In this document: piece by piece, positions 1-11,850 of the stretch
Numbering within the stretch: position 1 is the first letter of the stretch
Layout: each line of letters starts with the position of its first letter
Assembly: GCA_903813345.2 (NCBI GenBank)
Contig: CAIIXF020000008.1
Span: 36,418,867 to 36,482,866, forward strand
Origin: Owenia fusiformis
Lineage: Eukaryota; Annelida; Polychaeta; Sabellida; Oweniidae
Length of the DNA: 64,000 nucleotides
Reading direction: 5' to 3'
The notes under the pieces: generated by a model
What the model was told of the DNA's origin: nothing
What the model saw: only the letters and a program-made list of their open reading frames with translations
Database searches by the model: none
Position numbers and translations under genes: made by a program

Positions 1-627
1 CTGAATTTGTGAATGGTTACTCACCAAAAATAATGGATACATTCTCCTGATTCTGAAGTTGTGAAAGGTTACTCACCAAAAATAATGGATACATTCTCCT
101 GATTCTGAAGTTGTGAAAGGTTACTCACCAAAAATAATGGATACATTCTCCTGATTCTGAAGTTGTGAAAGGTTACTCACCAAAAATAATAGATACATTC
201 TCCTGATTCTGAAGTTGTGAAAGGTTACTCACCAGAAGTGAATGAAAACATTCTCCTGATTCTGACGTTGTGAAAGGTTACTCACCAAAAATAATGAATT
301 CATTCTCCTGATTCTGAATTTGTGAATGGTTACTCACCAAAAATAATGGATACATTCTCCTGATTCTGAAGTTGTGAAAGGTTACTCACCAAAAATAATG
401 GATACATTCTCCTGATTCTGACGTTGTGAAAGGTTACTCACCAAAAATAATGAATTCATTCTCCTGATTCTGAATTTGTGAATGGTTACTCACCAAAAAT
501 AATGGATACATTCTCCTGATTCTGAAGTTGTGAAAGGTTACTCACCAAAAATAATGGATACATTCTCCTGATTCTGAAGTTGTGAAAGGTTACTCACCAG
601 AAGTGAATGGATACATTCTCCTGATTC
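1..627. repeat. 52-bp tandem array carrying splice-site consensus on the minus strand
   Basis: About twelve head-to-tail copies of a 52-bp unit, from the window edge to about 627. Seen on the minus strand, each unit holds a strong 5' splice consensus (G, then GTGAGTAACC) and, 24 bases later, an acceptor-like CTTCAG followed by AATCAGGAGAATGTATCC. The array lies downstream, in gene sense, of the minus-strand exons at 1268-1966, so it sits inside or at the edge of that gene. The unit nearest the gene (598-626) differs from the rest and has its own CTTAG acceptor. The left end of the array is outside the window. Confidence 0.9.
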
Positions 628-685
628 TAAGCAGTGAAACCTGCCCTTTTTTTCACATTGATGTCCTGAAAAGTAATTGATAGAA

Positions 686-1160
686 CAACTTTTTGGCTAA
701 CGTAATCTTTAATAACTCAAATACCATAAAACGGATTCTGTTCAAATCTAATATCCTGATGGATATGGACAAAGTAGCTCTGTTTGAGAGAGTATCATCA
801 AGATTGAAGCTGAATTTCATAATGCCACCATTTTTTGTGTAAGAATGTTACCTTTGATAACTCAAATACCAATTGACAGATTTGGTTTAAATTTTGTATG
901 TTGTCGCCTAGACACATAGGATCTTTGCTAAAGAAGACATTTCCAGTGGACAGATCTATTTTGGTTCAAATTTTATATTTTGAAGAAAACATAATCTTAG
1001 AAGACTCAGTGGATGCAATTGGTTCAAATTTTAGATGCCAGTGTATATATATATGCTCTTAATAATTCAGGAAAAATTTTTCAAGGTGGCCACTTATTTT
1101 CAAAATATGTTTTGTTTGGTGGGATCTGCTACTCTGTGGAGTTGCTGTTTTTCTTGTTAT
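686..1160 (+). mobile_element. Degenerate Helentron/pearl-like element fragment
   Basis: This stretch shares wording with the better-kept element at 61546-62568: the phrase 'taactcaaatacc' occurs twice, followed by AT-rich text, and the 3' part keeps GGTGGGATCTGCTAC, then the hairpin ACTC-TGTG-GAGT at 1131-1142, then TTGCTG. In the other copy the hairpin is ACGC-TTTG-GCGT at the same place. It lies in an intron of the minus-strand gene. No coding capacity is seen. Confidence 0.55.
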
Positions 1161-1267
1161 AATTTGAAATTATCTCTATAGTGATAGATATGCTTTATTT
1201 CATCCCATATATTATAATTGTCTTGAACTGTTTAGCAAGCAACATTTTGTTTAGACTTGACTCATAC

Positions 1268-1966
1268 CTTCTATATATACAGTATCTATTGCATGCTGGC
1301 CCTCTCTTTTGGAATTCTTCATTCGCTCAAGATTAAACTGATTGTCTTGTTTTAACTTTAAGTACTTCTCTTCAATTCTAAAATATTCATGGTTATAGAA
1401 TACTTTTTGTCCATTCTGATACTCAGACCATCTCTGCTTTGCAAAGAATGCTGGAAGGAAACTGATAGGGGACTGAGATATATCATGATGCTTTTTGTCC
1501 AAAATTGCATCAATTTTCATGAACTGAGAAGTTATGATTTAGATGATAAAGATGCATTGTCTCTTAGGGTTCTCCCCTGGACAATGGGCAATGACGTCCT
1601 AATCAACAGAACAATCCACTTTGAGAATATGAAATGATAGGTGATCGTAAGGAATGTCTAGCAATGATATAATAAAACAAATATTTCATTTCTATGTTCG
1701 GACAATACCTGTTGCACTCTCAATGATTTTTGCAGCATGTATTTCCCTCGCCCTCCATAGAGTGAAATATATGCTTAATACCTATTGATAATGGCTTCTT
1801 GTGCATCCAGCCTTGGTTTGATGATCTCTGGTGTTATTGGTGTGGTATTTGCACTTAACTTGCAATCGCATGATGCTCTCACTCTCCCGAATTGACAGAC
1901 ACACAACACCAGCAGTAATATAAACCATCCAGCCATTATAGTGATCAGTGATGGTGTTTGGTGCAT
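1268..1966 (-). CDS. 5' exons of an unrecognised membrane-anchored protein, gene continues past the left edge
   Basis: Three phase-compatible exons, read on the minus strand: 1966-1782 (start ATG at 1966, donor GTATTA), 1752-1709 (donor GTATTG) and 1450-1268 (acceptor TTTCCTTCCAG, donor GTATGA). They run from the ATG to a phase-1 donor, about 137 codons, without a stop. The N terminus is short and followed by a strongly hydrophobic stretch (LITIMAGWFILLLVLCVCQF) and then basic residues, as in a type II signal anchor or an uncleaved signal peptide. The rest is helical and charged (RAREIHAAKIIESAT; FFAKQRWSEYQNGQK). I do not recognise the family. The next exon could be the 29-base block at 598-626, which fits the phase. 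ATG at 1978 is not available (that codon is TTG), so the ATG at 1966 was chosen. Confidence 0.5.
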
Positions 1967-3960
1967 ATGTAGTTCCAATATTTATCACTATTAAACAGTT
2001 ATTCCCAGGCACCTTTTGGAAGTTTAGAAAATGCCGATGGATGAAAAAGATATTGGCGTCCAAGTATCAGATTCAGTTGACACTTGTATTGTTTTACCAG
2101 TTCAGTGTTTGATATCACATTTGTCAAATTTCAAGACATAGCCTTATAACATGAAATTAGATTAGTACATGCCAATCTGTAACAAACTGGAAATTTTGAA
2201 ACCATCTGACCCTTAATTGACACGAGGTACATCTAACAAGAAGTATATAATATGCTATAAATGAAATATGATTATAACAAATTAATTGTTTTGATACTAG
2301 TTTATTTATAGGTTAGTGCAACTTTCTTTCAGTTCATGTATGCATTAGGTAATCTGTCTAGACATACAAAGTGCACAAGTGATTAATAGATGTTAACAGA
2401 AATGTTAATAGAAATCATGATTTCAGAAAATTGTATTCTTGAACGTTTTTGGATGATTTCACCGAGAGCATACCTGGACGGAGAGCCTCTCCAAATCTGA
2501 AAGTTGTTGATGCTTTCTAAGTACTGAAGTACAACAATCTTTTTCCATTGAACACTCATCTACACAAACAATTACATGGATTCCTCTATTCTTGAGAAAG
2601 TTATTCCAAAATTAGTGGATGGTGTTTTTTGTCACCCTTGATAAGTAATGATTAGTTTCTGCAAAAATCTTCTGGAATAAGTTGAAAATTTTCCATTTCT
2701 GAAATATTTTATTGAGTTGTCATATGTTTGAACATACCTAAAAACTTATCTCTCTATAGCTATTCTTTTCACCTTAGATTTCAAATATGCAGAGAACACA
2801 TTTCTTTAAACAGTATTAACACACGAGAATCATAAAAACCTTGTTTATTATAAAATTACAGATAAGAGATAGCAAACATAAGGAAGAAAAACATCGACAC
2901 ATTATTCATGAAAATCTGCTCGTTAACAAATCCATTATGTCAATGCCTGAGAAAAAATGAAACCATTTGGCTAAGAAATTTCTCCAAGAATAATTAGCTT
3001 GTTAAAGATTATCTCCCAGTATTACCTAGAAATGTATGCAAAGCTTAGGGATCTCCAAAACAATCCAGCCAATGTTGATTGTGTCAGTCAATATTTCATA
3101 ACAAAGAACAGATCCAGGATGCAGCTTGATAATTGAGAACAGATAGCTTGAATTTTATGTGTTAAAGATATATGTGAAGCGAAACATCAGGTTATTTCTT
3201 TCACAGTGAATCGTTAATTGAAGCAATTTTGTGCAACACCCACTTGAATTTGTGAAAGTAGGCTTGTACCCCCTTGAAAACATTTTTGCACTACTTGAAA
3301 TTAGAAAAAATTGCATATTTTGACCAGCTCTTGACAAGAATTGAAAAATCTTACGAAAAATCTTAGTGTGAATGCTATATCACACAAATATAGATTCATG
3401 AACAATGTTATTGATTGTAAACATTTTTAGGGAGGGCATCATAACACCCTAATTGCTATTTCTAACCGACACACTAAAAAGAAAGAATGGTCATTTAAAA
3501 GGAATCGTTGACAACTTTACCACAATTTAGTAGCTTAATTTACCAGTACCTTACTGGATTTCTTTCTAAATTAATTCTTTGATTTATTTTATCTGTGTGT
3601 GGCATTGTGATGCTCTGTATTTATATGCTTTTTATTATGTCACCACCAACTTTCGCTTTATTACAACCGTGACTGCTAATATCCCTTTGTTTTTAGAGTC
3701 TGTATTTTGTGTTTTAATGTTGCCATTTGTGATTTTTAGCTCATTTGTTTGATGATTCTTGTTTCTCTTGTTACTTTCTGTTACAGCTTACATCTGACTA
3801 TGTAGATTAAGGTTTATATCAATGTAATGTTACATCAATCTTTTTTAGATTGTAAACTAACAATTCATATATACATATAGATCACTGAAATGATGAATAC
3901 TTGATTATGAAATATGAAAAATTGAGTTGACATGCTGAGTTAACAACCTCACTAGCCCCA
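1967..3960. other. AT-rich non-coding stretch between divergent gene parts
   Basis: Between the start of the minus-strand gene and the transposon at 3980 I see no convincing exon. A short plus-strand ORF from ATG 2031 (36 codons) has no recognisable content. About 3225-3335 resembles a dispersed repeat that recurs near 41.9, 43.9 and 48.7 kb (key words 'gcacccacttgaaaa' and 'catattttgaccaa'). Upstream exons of the WD40 gene should lie in or beyond this region but were not found. Confidence 0.5.
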
Positions 3961-4525
3961 GTGTTTTGACATTCTGATACTGTAGATTGGGTTAATTTGG
4001 CGCCCGGTTTAATTTGGCGAATTTGGCGAAATTAAAAAATTCGCCAATATAAATTTTCGCCAAAATTTAGAATGAATCCCCGGGAATCATCTAGGGTATT
4101 TCGTCCAGTGTATCTAGGTCACTTCCGGTTTAGTTTTTCCAAAAATATGAGAAATGTCTCTCATAAATTGGATCAGAACTGGTCAGTCACTCATTAATAC
4201 TCAGGTAAAAACTAGAAAGGAAAAGCGCGGTATAGTAGCATCGATCGAGGTGCAAAATGTAAAGGATGATCTCACAAAAATGCACAAACGTTGAACGTGG
4301 TGAATATCGCCAGTGGTCCTCTGAAGAAAAATGAACTTAGCCAAACATGCCCATTTACATGGTAATTCGCAAACAGCGCGTAAGTTTAGATTTTTTTGCA
4401 TATCCGCCAAATTAAATAGCCGCCAATATGCCAAAAGTAGCAAAATCGCCAAATTAAGTAGCGCCAAATTAACCCAATCTACAGTACTCAGATCATCTCT
4501 GCCTTGCAAAGAATTCTTCTAGGAT
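3961..4525 (-). pseudogene. Partial exon copy split by a transposon
   Basis: The pieces 3961-3979 and 4485-4520 together match about 45 bases of the exon at 1450-1400: 'cattctgata' joins 'ctcagatcatctctgc' and 'ttgcaaagaat'. In the exon these are continuous. The copy has an in-frame TGA where the exon encodes W, so it is not functional. The match ends on both sides within a few tens of bases. Confidence 0.65.
3980..4484. mobile_element. 505-bp non-autonomous DNA transposon with TA target-site duplication
   Basis: Perfect terminal inverted repeats of at least 24 bp begin CTGTAGATTGGGTTAATTTG and end with the reverse complement. TA is duplicated at 3978-3979 and 4485-4486. The interior repeats GCCAAATTA words near both ends and has no ORF of note. 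TA duplication and the size fit a Tc1/mariner-type MITE. The empty target can be read from the paralogous exon at about 1420 (CTGATACTCAG). Confidence 0.88.
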
Positions 4526-4839
4526 TCTTCACAATGGTGTGTTGGTGATATATTTTGATGAAATTAAGTTCAAATCTTTGCCCTAAGTTCCTAAATGTAT
4601 CATGCAATTTTTTCAAGTTCTATATACAGAAATCATCTTTTAAGCCCTTTTAAGAAATGTACAACTATTTAGATGTTAAATTTTAATTTTCACGATAACT
4701 ATATTAAGTTGTCTCTTGTATATCATTCTCTTTGTTGTACTGGAAGACATTCTAATGAGACCTCTGTCAAATGTGAAGACCTACAGTTTAATCTGTATTA
4801 TCTTGACTGTACATGTATCTAAGTTTCTTCTGTTTTCAG

Positions 4840-7348
4840 TTCTTATCAACCCACAAGGACCTTGCTGTAACTGGTTCATGGGATCGACTCCTTATAATGT
4901 GGGATATCAGTAAAGGCGTACTAGTCTGCACTCTGTCAGGGCACACAGAAGGTACGACTCCAATTTTATCTATTTAACCCAATTAGATATTTTCAATATT
5001 ATTTTGGTGTTATTCATATGTTTCAGTTCGTCAATTCCTACATGATTCATGTTTCACTGGCATATGTTGTACATGTCTTGGTTGTAACATGCTTCATGGG
5101 TAACATATGCTTAATGTTAACATTTGTGGTAACATGCTTTTGTGGTCATTGATTGTGTTACATGCCTTTTGTGACAATAAACAAAAAATGTCAGTGGCAA
5201 CCTTTACATACACTAGTACTGTGTTTGAATGTAACAATATTATAATAATAATTCTTCAATGATTATGTTCTTCAGTTGTTTCATACTTTTGTAGTTAAGG
5301 TAGTTAGATATTTGATTTGAGTAGATTCTGGCATCTATGACATGCTTGAATGGTAACATGCCTCAATGATGACGTGTCTCAACATTTACATGTTTCAGTG
5401 GTAACATGCCTCAGGAATGACATGTCTCAACATTTACATGTTTCAGTGGTAACATGCCTCAGGAATGACATGTCTCAACATTTACATGTTTCAGTGGTAA
5501 CATGCCTCAGGAATGACATGTGTCAACATTTACATGTTTCAGTGGTAACATGCCTTAGGAATGACATGTCTCAACATTTACATGTTTCAGTGGTAACATG
5601 GCTCGGGAATGACATGTCTCAACATTTACATGTTTCAGTGGTAACATGCCTCAATGATGACATGCCTCAACATTTACATGTTTCAGTGGTGACCTGTTGC
5701 CAGTTTGACAACTACCAGCTTGTCAGTGGGAGTGCAGATGGCACAGTTAGAATCTGGAGTACAAATAGTGGAAAATGCAAGCGCACATTGACTGGTCATC
5801 TGGGGGAAGTGGTAAGTTAGTCGTTCATGTACAAATGTTCTTAAAATGTATAGCAAACCTTCCTAGTGTACCAACATTGAGATTTGAGATGGCTCTGAGT
5901 ATGATTTGAATTGTATTATATATGTATATTGTATGTCTACTTATTGGTCTCTAATTTCAATGATTTTCAGTATTGTGTGGTGTACAATGAAAGTGTTATA
6001 GCATCTGGCTCCTCAGACAGTACTGTCAAAATATGGGACTTCTCAGGTATGGATTAACCTTACCCTTTATCTGTTATATTTATTTGGATTAACCTTACCC
6101 TTTATCTGTTATATTTATAAGTACTAAATACAAGTATAGAATATAATTTTCTTAATCAATTTGATTAAAAAACATAAATTATTAGCACTTATTAAACCAC
6201 ATGTTCACTGCTACAGAGTAAGATTAAAATACTTGTGTGAGTATAATAATAAAATATTTATTGTATTACCCTAGATTTAGCTTCATGTAAATACCTGAAT
6301 CCAAAGTCCTGGTACATCAATGGGTATGAGCTGATAATTGTCATCGATTTCTTTTTTAGGCAAATGTATTCACACCCTGGGTGAACATCTGGGGGTCGTC
6401 CGCTGTCTTTATATAGATGACTATAAGCTAATCAGTGGAGGGGATGCAAAGAAACTAATGGTCTGGAATTATAAGGTATTATACGTAATTCTTGAACGAA
6501 ATGAATAATATATAAGGGTTATGTACTGGGAGGTTTTTGATACAGGGTTTAACCCTGCGGTCCCTCGGGAGATACACATATTTCCTGCGGGATAAACCCT
6601 GTTTCCAAAACCGAAAAAAATATGAAAAAAATTTTTGACAAAAAATTGTTAAAAAAATTTTAAAAAAATTAAAAAAAAATATTTTTGAAAAAAAAATTAG
6701 CGTGTATCCATCCCGGTCACGGGCCGGGTGATAGCTCCCTAGATTCACAATATATTCCCGCTCGTTATGTACCTAGAACCTCAGTAGAATTATTTTGTGT
6801 TATGTTTTGTGACCTTGATTTGGCGTCTTATTTGAATTGAAGACAATATTTGGAAATTCTTTTCTAAGAATGTTCTAATATATTAAGCCTCTAAAAGTTC
6901 CACCAAACCATCAACCCATATGGTACAGAAATACACTTATGGACTATGGAAAGACAAATGGACAGATTGGTGGCTTCTTTTTATCTCTACCCAAACTTTT
7001 TTGAAATAAACATTTGCTAATTTGAATCTACAACTGAGCATCTTTCTTTCTTTTTCTTTTTTGTTTCACCACCAGCATTCATAGTCTCTGACTTTTTGTA
7101 TTCAGCGTTTGATGGCCAGCATTTGGTGATCAGCTTTCAGTGTTTGGCGGTCAGAGTCTGTAACAAATGGCAGGTGGTTATTACATTTTGTTAATGATTT
7201 CCTTGTTCTCTTTCAGACTGGAGAACTTTTCAACATAATACATAGACAACCTACACTGCTCCATCTAATGTTGGTAACAGATACTAAACTTGTGACGGCA
7301 TCTCCAGAAAGACCAGGGACAATCACCATGCTTTCGTATTGGAAGTAG
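4840..7348 (+). CDS. WD40-repeat protein, C-terminal exons
   Basis: Five exons join with consistent phase: 4840-4951, 5687-5811, 5971-6046, 6360-6475 and 7217-7348, ending in TAG. They make 186 residues covering roughly four WD40 blades. Each blade ends in the typical SGS..D.TV..W pattern (GSWDRLLIMWD; SGSADGTVRIWS; SGSSDSTVKIWD; SGGDAKKLMVWNY), and GH dipeptides start the repeats (SGHTEV, TGHLGEV). The arrangement recalls F-box/WD proteins such as the FBXW7-like group, but no F-box is visible because the 5' exons were not found upstream to 2 kb. Such proteins usually act as substrate-binding scaffolds. The last blade is degenerate and ends in SYWK. The acceptor of the second exon is the last of seven tandem copies. 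Confidence 0.85.
5351..5686 (+). repeat. 48-bp minisatellite of repeated 3' splice sites
   Basis: About seven copies of a 48-bp unit end exactly at the acceptor of the WD40 exon starting at 5687. Each unit contains ACATGTTTCAG followed by TGGTAACATG, which copies the true acceptor ACATGTTTCAG|TGGTGACCTG. CAG acceptors fall after 5398, 5446, 5494, 5542, 5590, 5638 and 5686. The frame of the exon is open through the whole array, giving a repeated 16-residue unit (VVTCLRNDMSQHLHVS). Confidence 0.93.
6528..6770. repeat. Foldback repeat in a WD40 intron, second fragment at 56.75 kb
   Basis: It starts GGAGGTTTTTGATACAGGGT, and a near inverse copy (AAACCCTGTTTCCAAAA) lies about 70 bases on. An A/T homopolymer-rich stretch then a GC-rich tail follow. 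A related fragment at about 56735-56825 carries AAACCCTGTATCCAAAAACC, so this is a dispersed family. It lies about 50 bases after the donor at 6476. Confidence 0.6.
7060..7190 (-). repeat. Dispersed repeat copy (family A)
   Basis: Read on the minus strand it contains 'cctgccatttgttacaga' followed by runs of 'ccaaacactgaaagctg' type. Related copies lie at 17100-17215, 27165-27295 and 48570-48700 in the opposite orientation. No terminal repeats or coding potential were made out. Confidence 0.55.
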
Positions 7349-10300
7349 CCATTCCGAAACAATGATGATTACCCCCTTCGCTTTCATCATACTGTTGAGT
7401 AGTAGCCACAAGCCAAATTTCAGGAACAATCATTTGACTGTTATATAACGGAATGAATGTATTTTGGAAACTCTACAAGACCAATCTGTAACAGTACCAA
7501 CTGTACCATTTTGGCAATTATACGGTACTGTGAAATATGGTACTGTACGGTACCGTAGACTAAAACGGTACCGTACGATACCTTGGACACTGCACAGCAT
7601 CATACTCAAATGGTACCATGTGGTACAATATTTCAAGTGAGTGTTGCGAGTATTGATTTAAACAATGAGTGTAACAAATGACTGAGTTGTAACGGCAGTG
7701 AGTGCACTGAATGACAGCGAATGGATCAGATGACAGCAAGTGTAGCAAACATAGACTTTATGAGTGCATCGAATGACAATCGTTTAGTTACACTATTTTG
7801 TTGATTATTATGATATCATAAGACAGTATTATATTTCCAGAAATATATCATTTTAGTTGAATTTGTTGTAAATATATTTTTATACTGAATGGAAATCATT
7901 GTTACTGTACCTTATTATCTAACAATGAAAAGATGAATGAGTCGTGGCTAACACATTGTACATTTTTCATTGCATGACGACAAAATGCAGATCTTGAATA
8001 GAAGATGGATAAAAAACATGAAAAAGCCATGTTTGCAAGTGCTCTTTTATCTATCTCTAGATTTTAAGGACTGCCCAGCCAAATGTACAGGAACCACCAG
8101 AGAGGAATATCCCAGCATCTTTCTGTCATGTGACCTGTTTTTGGTCAATCAGAGAATGAGTAACATGAAACAGAGATAACAAACAATATGATCTTTTTAA
8201 CCAAATTCAAGAACATAACACATACTATTTTTTTTAATTTAAATATATTTTCCTCCAGGATATCATTGGCCTTCTTACAATGAAATACAATTTTCAAAAC
8301 AATAATTCTTTTAATCTTTAACTTTACACTGGATATGGTCAAATTCTTTATGGACTACATTGACTCTATCCAGCACTTTTATCTAATTTTTACTCAAACC
8401 AGATATAAAGTTTCAAATAGTAAGTTGTTCATGTTTGGCCTATCACTTCATTTGCATTATTTTTTGAAGGAAGTGACCCATGCATTGACGATTGACATCT
8501 TTTACATGAAATCACTTATTGTGACAAGTTGTATATGAAATCAGTTTTCACACAATACAATGAACTATAATATTCTCCATAGAGAACAATACTAATGTGG
8601 TTGCATACTAGCCTAGAGGTATAATACTGAATCATGTGCAAATATGAATCTAGTCTTAGGCAAAGCACCAAAAATGGCTCATTAAGAGGTCCCTGGGGGA
8701 TCATGGGGTCACAATAAGGTATACAGTACCAAAACAAATAAATGTATACAAGAAGGCATTTACATGACAAAATCTCACCATCAAGCTACAATTTCATAAG
8801 GATTGTTACGAACACCAAATGCTCACATCAAACAGCGTATCCCAGTCGCACCAAGAAGGTACATGTAGTTGTAAAAATGGTGACATCATAATGGTTTATG
8901 ACACCACATATTTTTATTTTAATTCATAACATTCTCCATCAATGTCAATTGTTAAATCTATCAGTAATAATAACAACTTAAGCAAAGTTGCAAAAAATCC
9001 AATGACCCCCAATGGACCCCCATGCAGATTTTGGGGCTCTGCACAAGACTAAATCTAATATCTTTTAATAACAATACATTATGCAATCAGAGCAATGATA
9101 ATACTTTGAGATCACAATCTTAACCAACCCATATAAATATAATACAATTTACAATAATTCATGCATTGTATACAATATAATGCATGCATGTACTGCACAT
9201 GACGTATGCCAGTCTTTCAATTCTGCGTCCCAATAATTTAATTTGGACGGATTTTTCACAAAAGTGTTTTCTAAAATCTGTAGATATTGAGATTGGAATT
9301 CTAAGTTTGTATGGTTAATATTGGAAAAATATCTCGATACCATTGAAAAGCAATGATGGTTTTCTATGGCAAAAGTAAAGCTAACTAGACTAAAAGAGTG
9401 ATATACCAGTGGAAAGGAGGAACATGCCATTTTGCAACTGTAAGACTGAAAGTCTCGCAAATAAGAATAATTAAGGCATTTTAAACTGTTAAAAGCATTA
9501 TTTGTACTCATACCGTACATCTAATTTTCTGCAATTAATTTAAATGCATCAGCCTGTCTAAACATGAAAAATATATTCCATTAGGCTGAAGAATAAATAC
9601 CTATTTCTTTTAAAAATGGATTTTTAATTACAATTTTTCCAATATCTTTGATAAATGAACATTCTTTTTTTAAAAGAATATTTGCAAAAATTCAAAATAT
9701 TAACAACTTATCAACCTATTAAATGTTTGCTTTTTTCTGACAATTCTAACTTTTCAATGGTATATCAAGATCTGAAGAACAAAATCACCAAAACAAAGTT
9801 CATTTTGCTTCTTACAGAGTCCCTCGAATATAAGGTTCTTTGCACAATATATACATAACACACACATAAAATAGACCATTCAGCATCACATTACCAAGTA
9901 CTTGACTATATCATTCCTCATACATAATACTATACACTATTTTTGAAATGTAATATTACATATTTCATATGTACATTGAAGCATTACCATCTGAATAATA
10001 TATTAATCTATATTACGATTCAGTTATATTTTATGATTCTGTTAGACGTCATGTGTCTTAATTCTTAATAAATAAATTAGAATCAACAGTTCAACAACAG
10101 GTCACCGTAAAATACATGTAGGTTAAATAACTCTTGAATTTCATTTTTCTTCAAAATGATGGATTTCATCTCACAACTAAAAAAGAGTTCCATAGAATTC
10201 ACCAGGAATAAATGTCCTAGATTTAACAGATTGTTCAGAAACAACAGGCAACATGTGATTTTCTCTCAACTGTTTTTCCCAAAAGCAACTGTTGTTTGGA

Positions 10301-11850
10301 GGAATTCTGCAATAGTTTCGATGCTACATTATAATGTCTAATAATTTTGACTATAGTTTTTTTCATTTTGCCTGTTTCTAATGAACAGTCTCTTGTGTAG
10401 TATAGAATCTTTAGCATAAACAGAAATTCAGAATTGAGGACAAGCATTATCTTCAAGCCCATCCCAGAGAATGAACATTTCATTTAATAAGAATAAAATA
10501 ATTGTTTCCATAAATACAACCTATGCAAGTATATCATATAGGCCTATATCACATTAAAACTCATGTATCTCAAAACTTGTATGCTAGAAGGAGCCTGTAT
10601 TAATATCATATAGAACCCTATAAAGAAGACTTGTTTTAACATAAAATACCAAGACAGCGCACATTTTGAAAAATAGCGATAAAATTACTTGCTATTTTCT
10701 TTATCTTAAAACAATAAGTAGTCATGTGAGTAAATAAGATTATTTTGACCATGTGGATGGTTTGTTGTGAACATCACAGTATTTTGTCCCAAAATTTATT
10801 TAAAATAAACTACATCTCATTCACCTCAAATTTAGTTTACTGTAACCTACTAGTTATTAAGCTAGATTTCCTGTGTACTCAAATTAATTGATGGTAAACT
10901 AGTGATATTCTACCCTAATATGTAGTCTAGAGTTACTTTTCCCTCATGTTTTAATATGTAATATAAGACTTATAATGCTGTCCTCATAAAAAATTTATTG
11001 TAAAATAAAGTCACTTTGTCCTAATAAATTTCATCAAATTCAAGTTAAAATCAGTATGAAAAAGACTCGTGACCAAGTAAGTTCAGAATGTAAATATAAA
11101 CCTAGCTTTGTCTTTCCACACATCATCAATTTATCTAAAGCATTAGCGTTATATATATTTTGACTGAGTGAAGCCATACTCAAAGCACTACTCAAAAGCC
11201 AGTTTTAAGTATATTTGTGTATCATAAGCTTTTTGCATAGACCTTTTACAAATGCAATGCTATTATATGAGTCTATACAGTCTATAATAATGATAATACT
11301 ATTCTTAGATTGTACATATATTCAACATGTACATGTCTTATGTTCTGTCCACCAATTCAGCTCTTCTCAGCATATCTATGCTTTCACTTTTTTCTTTTTT
11401 CATTCTGTGTCTTATTTGGCTTAACTCATGTCTAATTTTGGCTTAACTCATATGTCATATTTTGGCTTAACTCATATGTGCTTCAACAGGTCTTTAATTC
11501 TGTATGCACGTCATCCTCAAGAAACCAATTATTTCCTCATATATGAGATTCGACATTGTTTATAATGTTAAATTAACCACCAGTCAAATCATACCAACTC
11601 CAATCTAATCCTATCAGCCATTAAAACATCCTTCCAGATGTAGTTCGCGATATAACACTGTCCTAGAGTACAGCACAGTTAGGCAATTACAATCTTGGAT
11701 TGTTGATTTTACAATCGTGTATTGTAAAATAACATGCCAACATAGCAGGTTCATAATCCAGTATTGTCCATTAATTTCTGAATCCTTGACGCTTCTCGAT
11801 CGTAAAAGATGTAAAATAAAATAATTCCAATATCCTAGATTTCCTTAATG
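7349..11850. other. Intergenic region between convergent genes
   Basis: This AT-rich stretch lies between the WD40 stop codon (7348) and the TOGARAM1 stop codon (11851). The first 300 bases, probably 3' UTR of the WD40 gene, are dense in GGTACC/GTACGGTACCG palindromes (7480-7640). The ORFs here are short, low in complexity and without recognisable motifs. No gene is called. Confidence 0.6.

Noticed and set aside
1-627. CRISPR-like array
   Set aside because: The 52-bp units are contiguous with no unique spacers, and the genome is clearly eukaryotic.
2031-2141. Short plus-strand ORF starting MPMDEKDIG as first exon of the WD40 gene
   Set aside because: The only donor-like site (GTATCA) is weak and no exon links it to 4840; it also overlaps the likely 5' UTR of the minus-strand gene.
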